Translations under genes and position numbers: made by a program
Assembly (NCBI GenBank): GCA_015654605.1
Contig: JAATGO010000342.1
Span: forward strand, 1-5,928
DNA: 5,928 nt
Origin: Betaproteobacteria bacterium
Lineage (GTDB): Bacteria > Pseudomonadota > Gammaproteobacteria > Burkholderiales > Burkholderiaceae
Direction of reading: 5' to 3'
Shown here: positions 1 to 5,928 of the stretch, piece after piece
Layout: the number at the start of each line of letters is the position of its first letter
Position numbering within the stretch: position 1 is the first letter of the stretch
Notes under the pieces: generated by a model
Database searches by the model: none
Seen by the model: the letters and a program-made list of their open reading frames with translations, nothing else
What the model was told of the DNA's origin: nothing

Positions 1-150
1 CATCCGTTCCGTAAAGATTTTCCCGTTTCTGGATATGTCGAAATGCGTTACGACAATGAGCAAAAACGTGTGATTTACCAACCCGTAACGATAGAGCCGC
101 GTGAAATTACGCCACGCATTATTCGTGAAGAACATTACGGGATCAAATAA
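1..150 (+). CDS. nuoC: NADH-quinone oxidoreductase subunit C, 3' end (partial)
   Basis: This is the last 49 codons and TAA stop of NuoC, the 30-kDa-type subunit of complex I. It sits in the peripheral arm and, with NuoD, forms the connecting module near the quinone site. The window opens exactly on a codon boundary with HPFRKDFP, the conserved C-terminal motif of the family (HPLRKDFP in enterics), followed by GYVEMRYD and the end EEHYGIK. The 5' part, including the ERE-type signature, lies outside the window. The stop overlaps the nuoD start by one base (TAATG, 148-152), which suggests translational coupling. NuoC is a separate protein here, unlike the fused NuoCD of Escherichia coli. The identification is firm from the motif and the gene order. 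Confidence 0.95.
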   Translation, partial: HPFRKDFPVSGYVEMRYDNEQKRVIYQPVTIEPREITPRIIREEHYGIK

Positions 151-1403
151 TGGCTGAAATCAAGAATTACACACTTAACTTTGGTCCGCAGCATCCTGCT
201 GCACATGGTGTTTTACGTTTGGTATTGGAGCTCGATGGCGAAGTCATTCAACGCGCCGATCCACATATTGGGCTATTGCATCGCGCGACTGAAAAGTTAG
301 CTGAACAAAAAACCTATCTGCAATCCGTTCCCTACATGGATCGTCTCGACTATGTGTCGATGATGTGCAATGAGCATGCCTATGTGATGGCAATCGAAAA
401 AATGTTGGGCATTGATGTGCCAATACGTGCTCAGTACATTCGTGTCATGTACGATGAAATAACACGTTTGCTGAACCATTTAATGTGGATTGGTGCGCAT
501 GCCCTAGACATCGGCGCAATGGCGGTCATGTTGTATGCGTTTCGTGAGCGTGAAGATTTGATGGATTGCTATGAGGCGGTATCTGGCGCACGTATGCACG
601 CAGCCTATTATCGGCCTGGTGGTGTTTATCGTGATTTGCCAGAGAAAATGCCTCAGCATAAATCTTCTATTGTGCGTAGCGATAAGGCTATTAGAGCGCT
701 CAATGAAAATCGCCAAGGTTCTTTATTAGATTTTATTGAAGATTTTACTAATCGCTTTCCGACATATGTTGATGAATATGAAACGTTGTTGACGGATAAT
801 CGGATATGGAAACAGCGTCTGGTTGGTGTCGGAGTCGTATCTCCTGAGCGTGCATTAGCAATGGGGTTCAGTGGAGCAATGTTGCGTGGGTCTGGCATTG
901 AGTGGGATTTGCGCAAGAAACAGCCGTATGAAGTGTATGATTTGCTGGATTTTGATGTTCCTGTTGGTAAAACTGGTGACTGCTATGATCGTTATCTGGT
1001 GCGGGTCGAAGAGATGCGTCAATCCAATTGCATTATTAAACAGTGCGTTGAGTGGTTGCGTAATAATTCGGGACCAGTGATTATCGATAACCACAAGATA
1101 GCACCGCCACACCGTGTCGATATGAAGTCCAACATGGAAGACCTGATTCACCATTTCAAGTTGTTCACAGAAGGATTTCGTGTACCAGAGGGTGAAGCGT
1201 ATGTTGCGGTCGAACATCCAAAGGGAGAGTTTGGTATTTATTTAGTATCAGACGGCGCTAACAAGCCGTATCGCTTGAAAATTCGAGCACCAGGATTTGC
1301 TCACTTGCAGAGTCTCAATGAAATGGCCAAGGGGCACATGATTGCAGATGCTGTGACAATTATAGGTACCCAAGATATTGTATTTGGAGAAGTTGACCGA
1401 TAA
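150..1403 (+). CDS. nuoD: NADH-quinone oxidoreductase subunit D (49 kDa)
   Basis: NuoD is the 417-residue 49-kDa subunit of complex I. It is related to the large subunit of [NiFe] hydrogenases but carries no metal, and with NuoB and NuoH it builds the ubiquinone-binding pocket. Visible family landmarks are GPQHPAAHG (residues 12-20, with the quinone-site histidine), [10 protein letters not shown] (41-50), PYMDRLDY (61-68, with the quinone-site tyrosine), [18 protein letters not shown] (131-148), RPGG (155-158) and the typical C-terminus [12 protein letters not shown]. The length is normal and the gene is intact. The ATG at 150 overlaps the nuoC stop, and a GGGA element about 7 bases upstream can serve as ribosome binding site. 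A 67-base gap separates it from nuoE. I see no truncation or odd residue. Confidence 0.98.
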   Translation: MAEIKNYTLNFGPQHPAAHGVLRLVLELDGEVIQRADPHIGLLHRATEKLAEQKTYLQSVPYMDRLDYVSMMCNEHAYVMAIEKMLGIDVPIRAQYIRVMYDEITRLLNHLMWIGAHALDIGAMAVMLYAFREREDLMDCYEAVSGARMHAAYYRPGGVYRDLPEKMPQHKSSIVRSDKAIRALNENRQGSLLDFIEDFTNRFPTYVDEYETLLTDNRIWKQRLVGVGVVSPERALAMGFSGAMLRGSGIEWDLRKKQPYEVYDLLDFDVPVGKTGDCYDRYLVRVEEMRQSNCIIKQCVEWLRNNSGPVIIDNHKIAPPHRVDMKSNMEDLIHHFKLFTEGFRVPEGEAYVAVEHPKGEFGIYLVSDGANKPYRLKIRAPGFAHLQSLNEMAKGHMIADAVTIIGTQDIVFGEVDR

Positions 1404-1470
1404 CGGTGTTTGTAAAAGCCGCTCGGGGTTCGGGAATACCCAATAAAATCGCGCAGAATGATGCGCATGG
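1404..1470 (+). other. nuoD-nuoE intergenic gap with two small inverted repeats
   Basis: This 67-base spacer lies between the nuoD stop and the nuoE start. It holds a weak GGGT/ACCC hairpin (1426-1429 with 1438-1441, 8-base loop) followed by AATAAAA, and a second stem GCGCA/TGCGC (1451-1455 with 1462-1466, 6-base loop) that ends four bases before the nuoE ATG. There is no T-run, so neither is a convincing intrinsic terminator. No purine-rich Shine-Dalgarno sequence stands out. The second stem could affect access of ribosomes to nuoE, but that is inference from position only. Confidence 0.4.
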
Positions 1471-1962
1471 ATGGCCAACGATATGCTGTTAAGTCAAGAA
1501 GCGTTAAAGAAAATTGATCGTGAACTCGCAAAATATCCTGCTGATCAACGTCAGTCGGCTGTGATGGCGGCACTATCTATTGCACAGGATGAAACGGGCT
1601 GGTTACCTGCTGAAATTCAGCAGGAAGTTGCCGACTATATTGGTATGCCAGCGGTAGCGGTGCAAGAGGTTGCAACGTTTTATAATATGTTCAATACCAG
1701 CCCAGTGGGCAAGCGTAAGATATCTGTGTGCACAAATCTGCCTTGTTTGCTTTCTGGAGGCGGGGCGGCAGGTGAATACCTGAAGAAAAAATTAGGTATT
1801 GGCTACGGAGAAACAACGCCTGATGGACAATTTACCTTGCAGGAAGGTGAGTGCATGGGAGCTTGTGGTGATGCTCCGGTCATGCTGGTCAATAACAAAC
1901 GCATGTGTAGCTTTATGTCGAGCGAACGGATTGATGCGTTGCTGGAGGAACTGAAGAAATGA
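1471..1962 (+). CDS. nuoE: NADH-quinone oxidoreductase subunit E (24 kDa, 2Fe-2S)
   Basis: NuoE is the thioredoxin-fold 24-kDa subunit of the NADH dehydrogenase module and binds the off-pathway 2Fe-2S cluster N1a beside the FMN of NuoF. The four ligands are visible as Cys87 and Cys92 (CTNLPC) and Cys128 and Cys132 (CMGAC). Family sequence [20 protein letters not shown] and [13 protein letters not shown] surrounds them, and the length of 163 residues is normal. The start is not certain. ATG 1471 is the furthest upstream in-frame start because a TGA at 1459 closes the frame, but ATG 1483 (protein beginning [10 protein letters not shown]) better matches the usual beta-proteobacterial N-terminus. 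Neither has a strong ribosome binding site. The TGA stop overlaps the nuoF start in an ATGA junction (1959-1962), so E and F are probably translationally coupled. Confidence 0.96.
   Translation: MANDMLLSQEALKKIDRELAKYPADQRQSAVMAALSIAQDETGWLPAEIQQEVADYIGMPAVAVQEVATFYNMFNTSPVGKRKISVCTNLPCLLSGGGAAGEYLKKKLGIGYGETTPDGQFTLQEGECMGACGDAPVMLVNNKRMCSFMSSERIDALLEELKK
1944..1949 (+). promoter_or_regulatory. Ribosome binding site of nuoF inside nuoE
   Basis: GGAGGA lies 9 bases before the nuoF ATG at 1959, within the last codons of nuoE. It is the strongest Shine-Dalgarno match at any gene start in this window and supports the 1959 start. Confidence 0.75.
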
Positions 1963-2915
1963 CTTGCTTGCATGATCGACACATCAGCCCCCTGATTCTA
2001 GCTGGCCTGGACGGGAAAAACTGGCATCTAGCAGATTACGTCAAGCGTGGTGGCTATGAATCTCTCAAACGCATTCTTCAGGAAAATATCACACCGGAGC
2101 AAGTTGTTGCTGAGTTGAAGGCATCGTCGTTACGCGGTCGTGGCGGAGCGGGATTTCCTACTGGCCTGAAATGGAGTTTCATGCCACGTCAGTTTCCGGG
2201 ACAAAAATATCTGGTTTGCAATAGTGATGAAGGCGAACCAGGAACATTCAAAGATCGCGACATCCTGCGTTACAACCCGCATGCCTTGATAGAAGGTATG
2301 ATCATTGGTGGTTATGCCATGGGTATTACCGTTGGCTACAATTATATTCACGGCGAAATCTGGGACGTCTATGAGCGCTTCGAGGAAGCATTGGAAGAGG
2401 CACGAGCAGCAGGCTTTTTAGGTGACAATATTCTTGGCAGCGGTGTCAATTTTCAATTGCATGCGCATCATGGTTATGGTGCTTATATCTGTGGTGAAGA
2501 AACTGCTTTGCTGGAATCTCTGGAAGGTAAAAAAGGACAGCCGCGTTTCAAACCGCCATTCCCTGCCAGCTTTGGTCTGTATGGCAAGCCGACGACTATC
2601 AATAATACCGAGACATTTGCTGCGGTTCCTTTCATCTTCAAGATTGGTGCTGCAGCGTATGCAGAAATAGGCAAACCTAATAATGGCGGTACCAAGATAT
2701 TTTCCATTTCTGGTGATGTCGAGCGTCCTGGTAATTATGAGATTCCTCTAGGAACGCCATTTGCCAAATTATTGGAATTGGCTGGTGGTATGCGTGGTGG
2801 TAAAAAAATCAAGGCAGTCATCCCAGGAGGGTCTTCTGCCCCAGTTATCTTGGGGGAGACGATGATGAATACTGATTTGGATTATGATTCCATCGCAAAA
2901 GCAGGTTCGATGTTA

Positions 2916-2918
2916 TGA
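2916..2918 (+). other. Premature TGA stop within nuoF
   Basis: The local codons read TCG ATG TTA TGA TCT GGT GCA GTG. Family members read SMLGSGAV at this place, so a single G-to-T change in a GGA glycine codon explains the stop. The frame is identical before and after it (2916 and 1959 differ by a multiple of three). Other genes here use TGA as a normal stop (nuoE, and the true end of nuoF), so general reassignment of TGA is not supported. Confidence 0.9.
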
Positions 2919-2927
2919 TCTGGTGCA

Positions 2928-3254
2928 GTGATCGTCATGGATGAAACGCGATGCATGGTGAAATCCTTGTTGCGCTTGTCGTATTTTTATTTTGAAGAGT
3001 CATGCGGGCAATGCACTCCTTGTCGGGAGGGTACTGGTTGGATGTATCGCATGGTAGAGCGCATTGAGAATGGGCATGGTCGAGTGGAAGATCTTGATGT
3101 GCTCAATTCAGTTGCAGACAACATTCAAGGGCGTACTATTTGCGCACTTGGAGATGCTGCAGCAATGCCAGTACGTGCATTTATTAAGAATTTCCGCGAA
3201 GAGTTTGAGTACCACATTGAGCATAAGCACTGTTTGGTGCCAGCTTACATTTGA
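2928..3254 (+). CDS. Downstream NuoF fragment: possible reinitiated N3 4Fe-4S domain
   Basis: After the internal TGA the nuoF frame stays open. It could restart at GTG 2928 or ATG 2937 to give a piece of about 105-108 residues. This piece has the complete N3 ligand set of the NuoF C-terminal domain (CGQCTPC and a later CALGD) and the natural family ending at LVPAYI. No Shine-Dalgarno sequence is visible before either start, so separate translation is doubtful. I list it so the 3' part is not lost; it is best regarded as the remainder of nuoF rather than as an independent gene. Confidence 0.3.
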   Translation: MIVMDETRCMVKSLLRLSYFYFEESCGQCTPCREGTGWMYRMVERIENGHGRVEDLDVLNSVADNIQGRTICALGDAAAMPVRAFIKNFREEFEYHIEHKHCLVPAYI

Positions 3255-3328
3255 GAGCAGGGCATACGAACACGAGAGTGTTTGGTATGTCATGACAGTA
3301 AAAGAATACTTAGCTTGGGCAAAGAGCC
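3255..3328 (+). other. nuoF-nuoG intergenic gap with hairpin
   Basis: This 74-base spacer separates the natural nuoF end from nuoG. It contains an imperfect stem-loop: arms CATACGAACAC (3263-3273) and GTGTTTGGTATG (3278-3289) around a GAGA loop (3274-3277), two 5-bp helices split by a small internal loop. It is followed by the 10-base palindrome TGTCATGACA (3288-3297). There is no T-run, so it is not an intrinsic terminator. It may be an mRNA processing or stability element, or have no function. A 14-codon frame (3292-3336) also starts here and overlaps the nuoG start. Confidence 0.5.
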
Positions 3329-5656
3329 ATGGTTGAAATTGAAATAGACGGCAAAAAAGTGGAAGTGCAAGAGGGTAGCATGGTCATGGATGCGGCCAAT
3401 AAGCTCGGCACGTATATTCCTCATTTTTGCTATCACAAAAAATTATCTATTGCAGCTAACTGCCGTATGTGTCTGGTTGATGTTGAGAAGGCTCCTAAGC
3501 CTTTGCCAGCATGTGCCACGCCAGTAGCTGCTGGTATGATCGTACGCACCGCTAGTGAAAAAGCCGTCAAGGCGCAAAAAGGGGTGATGGAATTTTTGTT
3601 GATCAACCATCCCTTGGATTGTCCGATCTGCGATCAAGGTGGAGAATGTCAATTGCAAGATTTGGCAGTAGGCTATGGTGGTTCTACCTCTCGTTACGAA
3701 GAAGAAAAGCGGGTAGTGATTCCTAAGGATGTCGGCCCGTTGATTTCTATGAAGGAAATGAACCGCTGTATTCATTGCACTCGTTGCGTACGCTTTGGGC
3801 AGGAAGTTGCCGGTGTCATGGAACTGGGAATGCTCAACCGTGGTGAACATTCAGAAATTACTACCTTCATTGATAAAACAGTCGATTCTGAATTGTCTGG
3901 CAACATGATCGATTTGTGCCCGGTTGGCGCACTGACTTCAAAACCATTCCGCTATAGTGCCCGTACCTGGGAATTATCCCGTCGTAAATCAGTTAGCCCA
4001 CATGATGGGTTGGGCGCTAATTTGATTGTTCAGGTCAAGGGTGGCAAAGTCATGCGCGTATTGCCACTAGAAAATGAGGAAATCAATGAGTGCTGGATTT
4101 CTGATAAAGACCGCTTTGCCTATGAAGCATTGAATGGGGAAGAGCGTTTGACCAAACCCATGCTCAAACAGGATGGGAAATGGCGTGAAGTTGATTGGCA
4201 AACTGCTCTTGAATATGTAGCACATGGATTGCGCAACATCCGACATGAGCACGGAGCAGAGGCGATTGCAGCGCTGGGAACTCCTTATTCAACGTTGGAA
4301 GAATTGTCTTTGTTACAGAAAGTCGTGCGCGGTCTCGGTTCCGAGAATGTAGATTTCCGTTTGCGTCAATCAGACTTTTCGTTGGAACGTCAAGTGATGC
4401 CATGGCTTGGCATGTCAATTGTTGAATTTGCCAACTTGGATCGTGCGTTGATTATTGGATCTTTCCTGCGCAAGGATCATCCTCTGTTGGCAGCGCGTTT
4501 GCGTAATGCTGTCAAAAATGGCGCCAAGCTTTCCATTTTGCATGCGTCTGATGATGAATTGCTGATCCCTGTTGCTAATAAGATGATTCTCGCTCCGTCC
4601 GCATGGTTATCGGCACTTGGAGAGGTGATTGCAGCAGTGGCGAAAGCCAAAGGTATTGCGGCACCAACCGGATTTGAAAATATTGTTGCGACACCAGAAG
4701 CTGCAGCGACTGCAGCAGGATTATTATCTGGACAATCAAAGGCCGTCTTGCTTGGTAATGCAGCAGCACAGCATCCTCAGGCATCGCAACTACATGCAGC
4801 TGCACAATGGATTGCGGAGCAGACAGGAGCTAAATTTGGTTATTTGACAGAGGCGGGTAACACTGTTGGTGGATATCTAGCTAATGCCATTCCTTCTGGC
4901 GCAGGCCTGAACGCTCTACAGGTATTTGCACAACCACGCAAAGCGTATCTATTACTGAATGCTGAGCCGGAATTGGACAGCTTTGACCCTCATACTGCTT
5001 CCGTTGCACTGAAGCAGGCAGAAATGGTTGTTGTTATGTCGGCGTTTAAACATGGTGCAGATTACGCGGATGTGTTGTTGCCAATTGCACCATTTACCGA
5101 AACAGCAGGGACGTTTATCAATTGCGAAGGCCGCGCACAAAGTTTCAATGGCACTGTCAAACCATTGGAAGATACCCGTCCGGCCTGGAAAGTATTGCGC
5201 GTACTAGGCAATTTGCTGGAATTGGATAATTTTGAATATGAAACGGCAGAAGCTGTGCGTGCCGAAGTGATTGGTCAAGAAACAGATGTGAAAGCGCGCT
5301 TGAATAACATCGCATCAGCACCGTTGCAGGCTGCAGTTGCTGGACAGCAGCGCGCACTGGAGAGAATTGCCAACGTACCTATCCATTTCACAGATGCGAT
5401 TGCACGCCGCTCTCCTGCATTGTTACAGACAGTTGACGGACAACCACCAAAGGCATGGGTGTCATCTGTGTTGGCACAACAGTTGGGAATTGCTGCAGGT
5501 GATACCGTGACCGTTCGACAAGGTTCCGGTAGTGCACAACTGGTAGCAGCCATTGACAGTGGCTTGCCTGATAATGTCGTGCGTGTTGCCGCGGCTCATG
5601 CGAAGACAGCGGAGCTAGGTGGCATGTTTGGCGCAATCGCGGTGGAGAAAGCGTAA
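3329..5656 (+). CDS. nuoG: NADH-quinone oxidoreductase subunit G (75 kDa, Fe-S)
   Basis: NuoG is the 775-residue 75-kDa subunit that carries electrons from NuoF toward the quinone arm. The N-terminal ferredoxin-like domain has the 2Fe-2S N1b ligands Cys34, Cys45, Cys48 and Cys62. Next come the 4Fe-4S N5 ligands His94, Cys98, Cys101 and Cys107 ([14 protein letters not shown]), and the N4 ligands Cys147, Cys150 and Cys153 (CIHCTRC) with Cys197 (CPVGAL). The rest, from about residue 215, is a molybdopterin-oxidoreductase-like domain that is structural in complex I. The extra N7 cluster of E. coli and Thermus NuoG is absent: only Cys255 lies in that region. The start [13 protein letters not shown] matches the usual family N-terminus, although only a weak AAAGAG precedes it. 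The TAA stop overlaps the nuoH start by one base. The gene is intact and of normal length. Confidence 0.98.
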   Translation: MVEIEIDGKKVEVQEGSMVMDAANKLGTYIPHFCYHKKLSIAANCRMCLVDVEKAPKPLPACATPVAAGMIVRTASEKAVKAQKGVMEFLLINHPLDCPICDQGGECQLQDLAVGYGGSTSRYEEEKRVVIPKDVGPLISMKEMNRCIHCTRCVRFGQEVAGVMELGMLNRGEHSEITTFIDKTVDSELSGNMIDLCPVGALTSKPFRYSARTWELSRRKSVSPHDGLGANLIVQVKGGKVMRVLPLENEEINECWISDKDRFAYEALNGEERLTKPMLKQDGKWREVDWQTALEYVAHGLRNIRHEHGAEAIAALGTPYSTLEELSLLQKVVRGLGSENVDFRLRQSDFSLERQVMPWLGMSIVEFANLDRALIIGSFLRKDHPLLAARLRNAVKNGAKLSILHASDDELLIPVANKMILAPSAWLSALGEVIAAVAKAKGIAAPTGFENIVATPEAAATAAGLLSGQSKAVLLGNAAAQHPQASQLHAAAQWIAEQTGAKFGYLTEAGNTVGGYLANAIPSGAGLNALQVFAQPRKAYLLLNAEPELDSFDPHTASVALKQAEMVVVMSAFKHGADYADVLLPIAPFTETAGTFINCEGRAQSFNGTVKPLEDTRPAWKVLRVLGNLLELDNFEYETAEAVRAEVIGQETDVKARLNNIASAPLQAAVAGQQRALERIANVPIHFTDAIARRSPALLQTVDGQPPKAWVSSVLAQQLGIAAGDTVTVRQGSGSAQLVAAIDSGLPDNVVRVAAAHAKTAELGGMFGAIAVEKA
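5644..5647 (+). promoter_or_regulatory. Ribosome binding site of nuoH inside nuoG
   Basis: GGAG lies 8 bases before the nuoH ATG at 5656, in the last codons of nuoG. Together with the TAATG overlap it supports coupled translation of G and H. Confidence 0.6.
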
Positions 5657-5928
5657 TGGATCAACTGATTGCTCATATCAACACGGCCGGCCCACACTAT
5701 CTGGGAGCCGCATGGCCGTATGTTGCGACATTTGTATGGAGCTTGCTCAAGCTCTTGGCTGTCATGATTCCATTATTGGTATGCGTGGCATATCTGACAT
5801 ACTGGGAACGTAAGTTGATTGGATGGTTTCATGTGCGCCAAGGCCCTAATCGGGTTGGTCCTCTGGGATTATTACAACCAATCGCCGATGCGCTCAAATT
5901 GATTTTCAAAGAAGTCACCACGCCAGCA
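5656..5928 (+). CDS. nuoH: NADH-quinone oxidoreductase subunit H, 5' end (partial)
   Basis: These are the first 91 codons of NuoH (ND1 homologue), the membrane subunit that joins the peripheral arm to the proton-pumping arm and forms the quinone-entry chamber with NuoB and NuoD. The first transmembrane helix is clear at about residues 21-50 ([20 protein letters not shown] and on to TYW). It is followed by the highly conserved YWERKLIGW (49-57) and [22 protein letters not shown] (61-82), the amphipathic segment lining the quinone site. The ATG overlaps the nuoG stop (TAATG, 5654-5658) and has GGAG upstream. The frame is open to the window edge; the remaining helices lie beyond it. Confidence 0.96.
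   Translation, partial: MDQLIAHINTAGPHYLGAAWPYVATFVWSLLKLLAVMIPLLVCVAYLTYWERKLIGWFHVRQGPNRVGPLGLLQPIADALKLIFKEVTTPA

Larger units (their letters stand above)
1959..3254 (+). pseudogene. nuoF: NADH-quinone oxidoreductase subunit F (51 kDa), interrupted by an in-frame TGA
   Basis: NuoF is the 51-kDa subunit that oxidises NADH through FMN and passes electrons to 4Fe-4S cluster N3. Read through the internal stop, the frame encodes 431 codons, the usual family length. The order is: N-terminal [21 protein letters not shown]-binding [10 protein letters not shown] (residues 60-69) and [14 protein letters not shown] (87-100); a second nucleotide-binding stretch [17 protein letters not shown] (174-190); an SLBB-type domain (about 245-300); and the N3 domain SCGQCTPC with Cys349, Cys352, Cys355 and Cys395. 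Codon 320 is TGA (2916-2918) where homologues have glycine (GSML-G-SGAVIVMDE). As written, translation ends at 319 residues and loses N3, which should block electron transfer. There is no frameshift, and sequence after the stop is fully family-like. A sequencing error, a recent nonsense mutation or a polymorphism could each explain it. If the base is wrong, this is an intact CDS. Confidence 0.85.

Noticed and set aside
855..1217. Long antisense open frame opposite nuoD (and similar antisense frames opposite nuoG, such as 3443-3850)
   Set aside because: They lie wholly opposite well-conserved genes, resemble no family I know, and have no start signals; they are by-products of the coding on the + strand.
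1424..1447. Rho-independent terminator after nuoD
   Set aside because: The GGGT/ACCC stem has only four pairs and an eight-base loop, and it is followed by AATAAAA rather than a T-run.
2916..2918. TGA in nuoF as a reassigned glycine codon (as in SR1/Gracilibacteria)
   Set aside because: The same window uses TGA as the genuine stop of nuoE and at the natural nuoF end, and the proteins look beta-proteobacterial, so code reassignment does not fit.
2915..2944. Nine-codon frame starting at the ATG that overlaps the nuoF TGA
   Set aside because: It is in another frame, has no ribosome binding site and ends after nine codons; it looks like chance.
2916..2960. Selenocysteine insertion at the nuoF TGA
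   Set aside because: The replaced residue is a glycine, not a cysteine, and the only downstream pairing (CATG arms at 2936-2939 and 2954-2957 with a mismatch) is too weak to resemble a SECIS element. NuoF is not a known selenoprotein.
1959..3254. Programmed frameshift in nuoF
   Set aside because: The reading frame is the same on both sides of the TGA, so no frameshift is needed or implied.
4690..4800. Clustered GCAGC/CTGCAG repeats in nuoG
   Set aside because: They come from an alanine-rich stretch of the protein with repeated GCA/GCT codons, not from a DNA repeat element.

Overview
The window is an internal slice of a bacterial nuo operon encoding the proton-pumping NADH:quinone oxidoreductase (respiratory complex I). 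All genes lie on the + strand in the order nuoC (3' end only), nuoD, nuoE, nuoF, nuoG, nuoH (5' end only). Separate nuoC and nuoD genes (not the fused nuoCD of enterics) and the protein sequences point to a betaproteobacterium, perhaps Nitrosomonadales- or Oxalobacteraceae-like. That placement is from memory of family sequences, not a search. Base composition looks moderate, a little under 50% G+C by eye.

Layout: 1-150 is the last 49 codons of nuoC. nuoD (150-1403) overlaps its stop by one base. A 67-base gap with small hairpins precedes nuoE (1471-1962). nuoF (1959-3254) overlaps nuoE in an ATGA junction. A 74-base gap with a GAGA-loop hairpin precedes nuoG (3329-5656). nuoH starts at 5656, again overlapping by one base, and runs off the end. 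Genes C/D, E/F and G/H are thus tightly coupled pairs, while D|E and F|G are spaced. No promoter, terminator, tRNA, mobile element or CRISPR array was seen.

The genes work together. NuoE, NuoF and NuoG form the peripheral NADH dehydrogenase arm: NADH is oxidised at the FMN of NuoF and electrons run along the Fe-S chain N3, N1b, N4, N5. NuoC and NuoD form the connecting module near the quinone site, and NuoH is the membrane subunit that forms the quinone chamber with NuoD. The Fe-S ligands expected in NuoE and NuoG are present; the optional N7 ligands of NuoG are absent.

The one clear anomaly is in nuoF. An in-frame TGA (2916-2918) replaces what should be a glycine codon, separating the FMN/NADH/SLBB part (319 residues) from the N3 4Fe-4S domain. 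The frame is unchanged on both sides and the downstream sequence is well conserved. It is therefore a single-base nonsense change, either recent or a sequencing error, rather than an old decayed gene. I see no convincing undescribed system here; otherwise this is an ordinary core metabolic operon.
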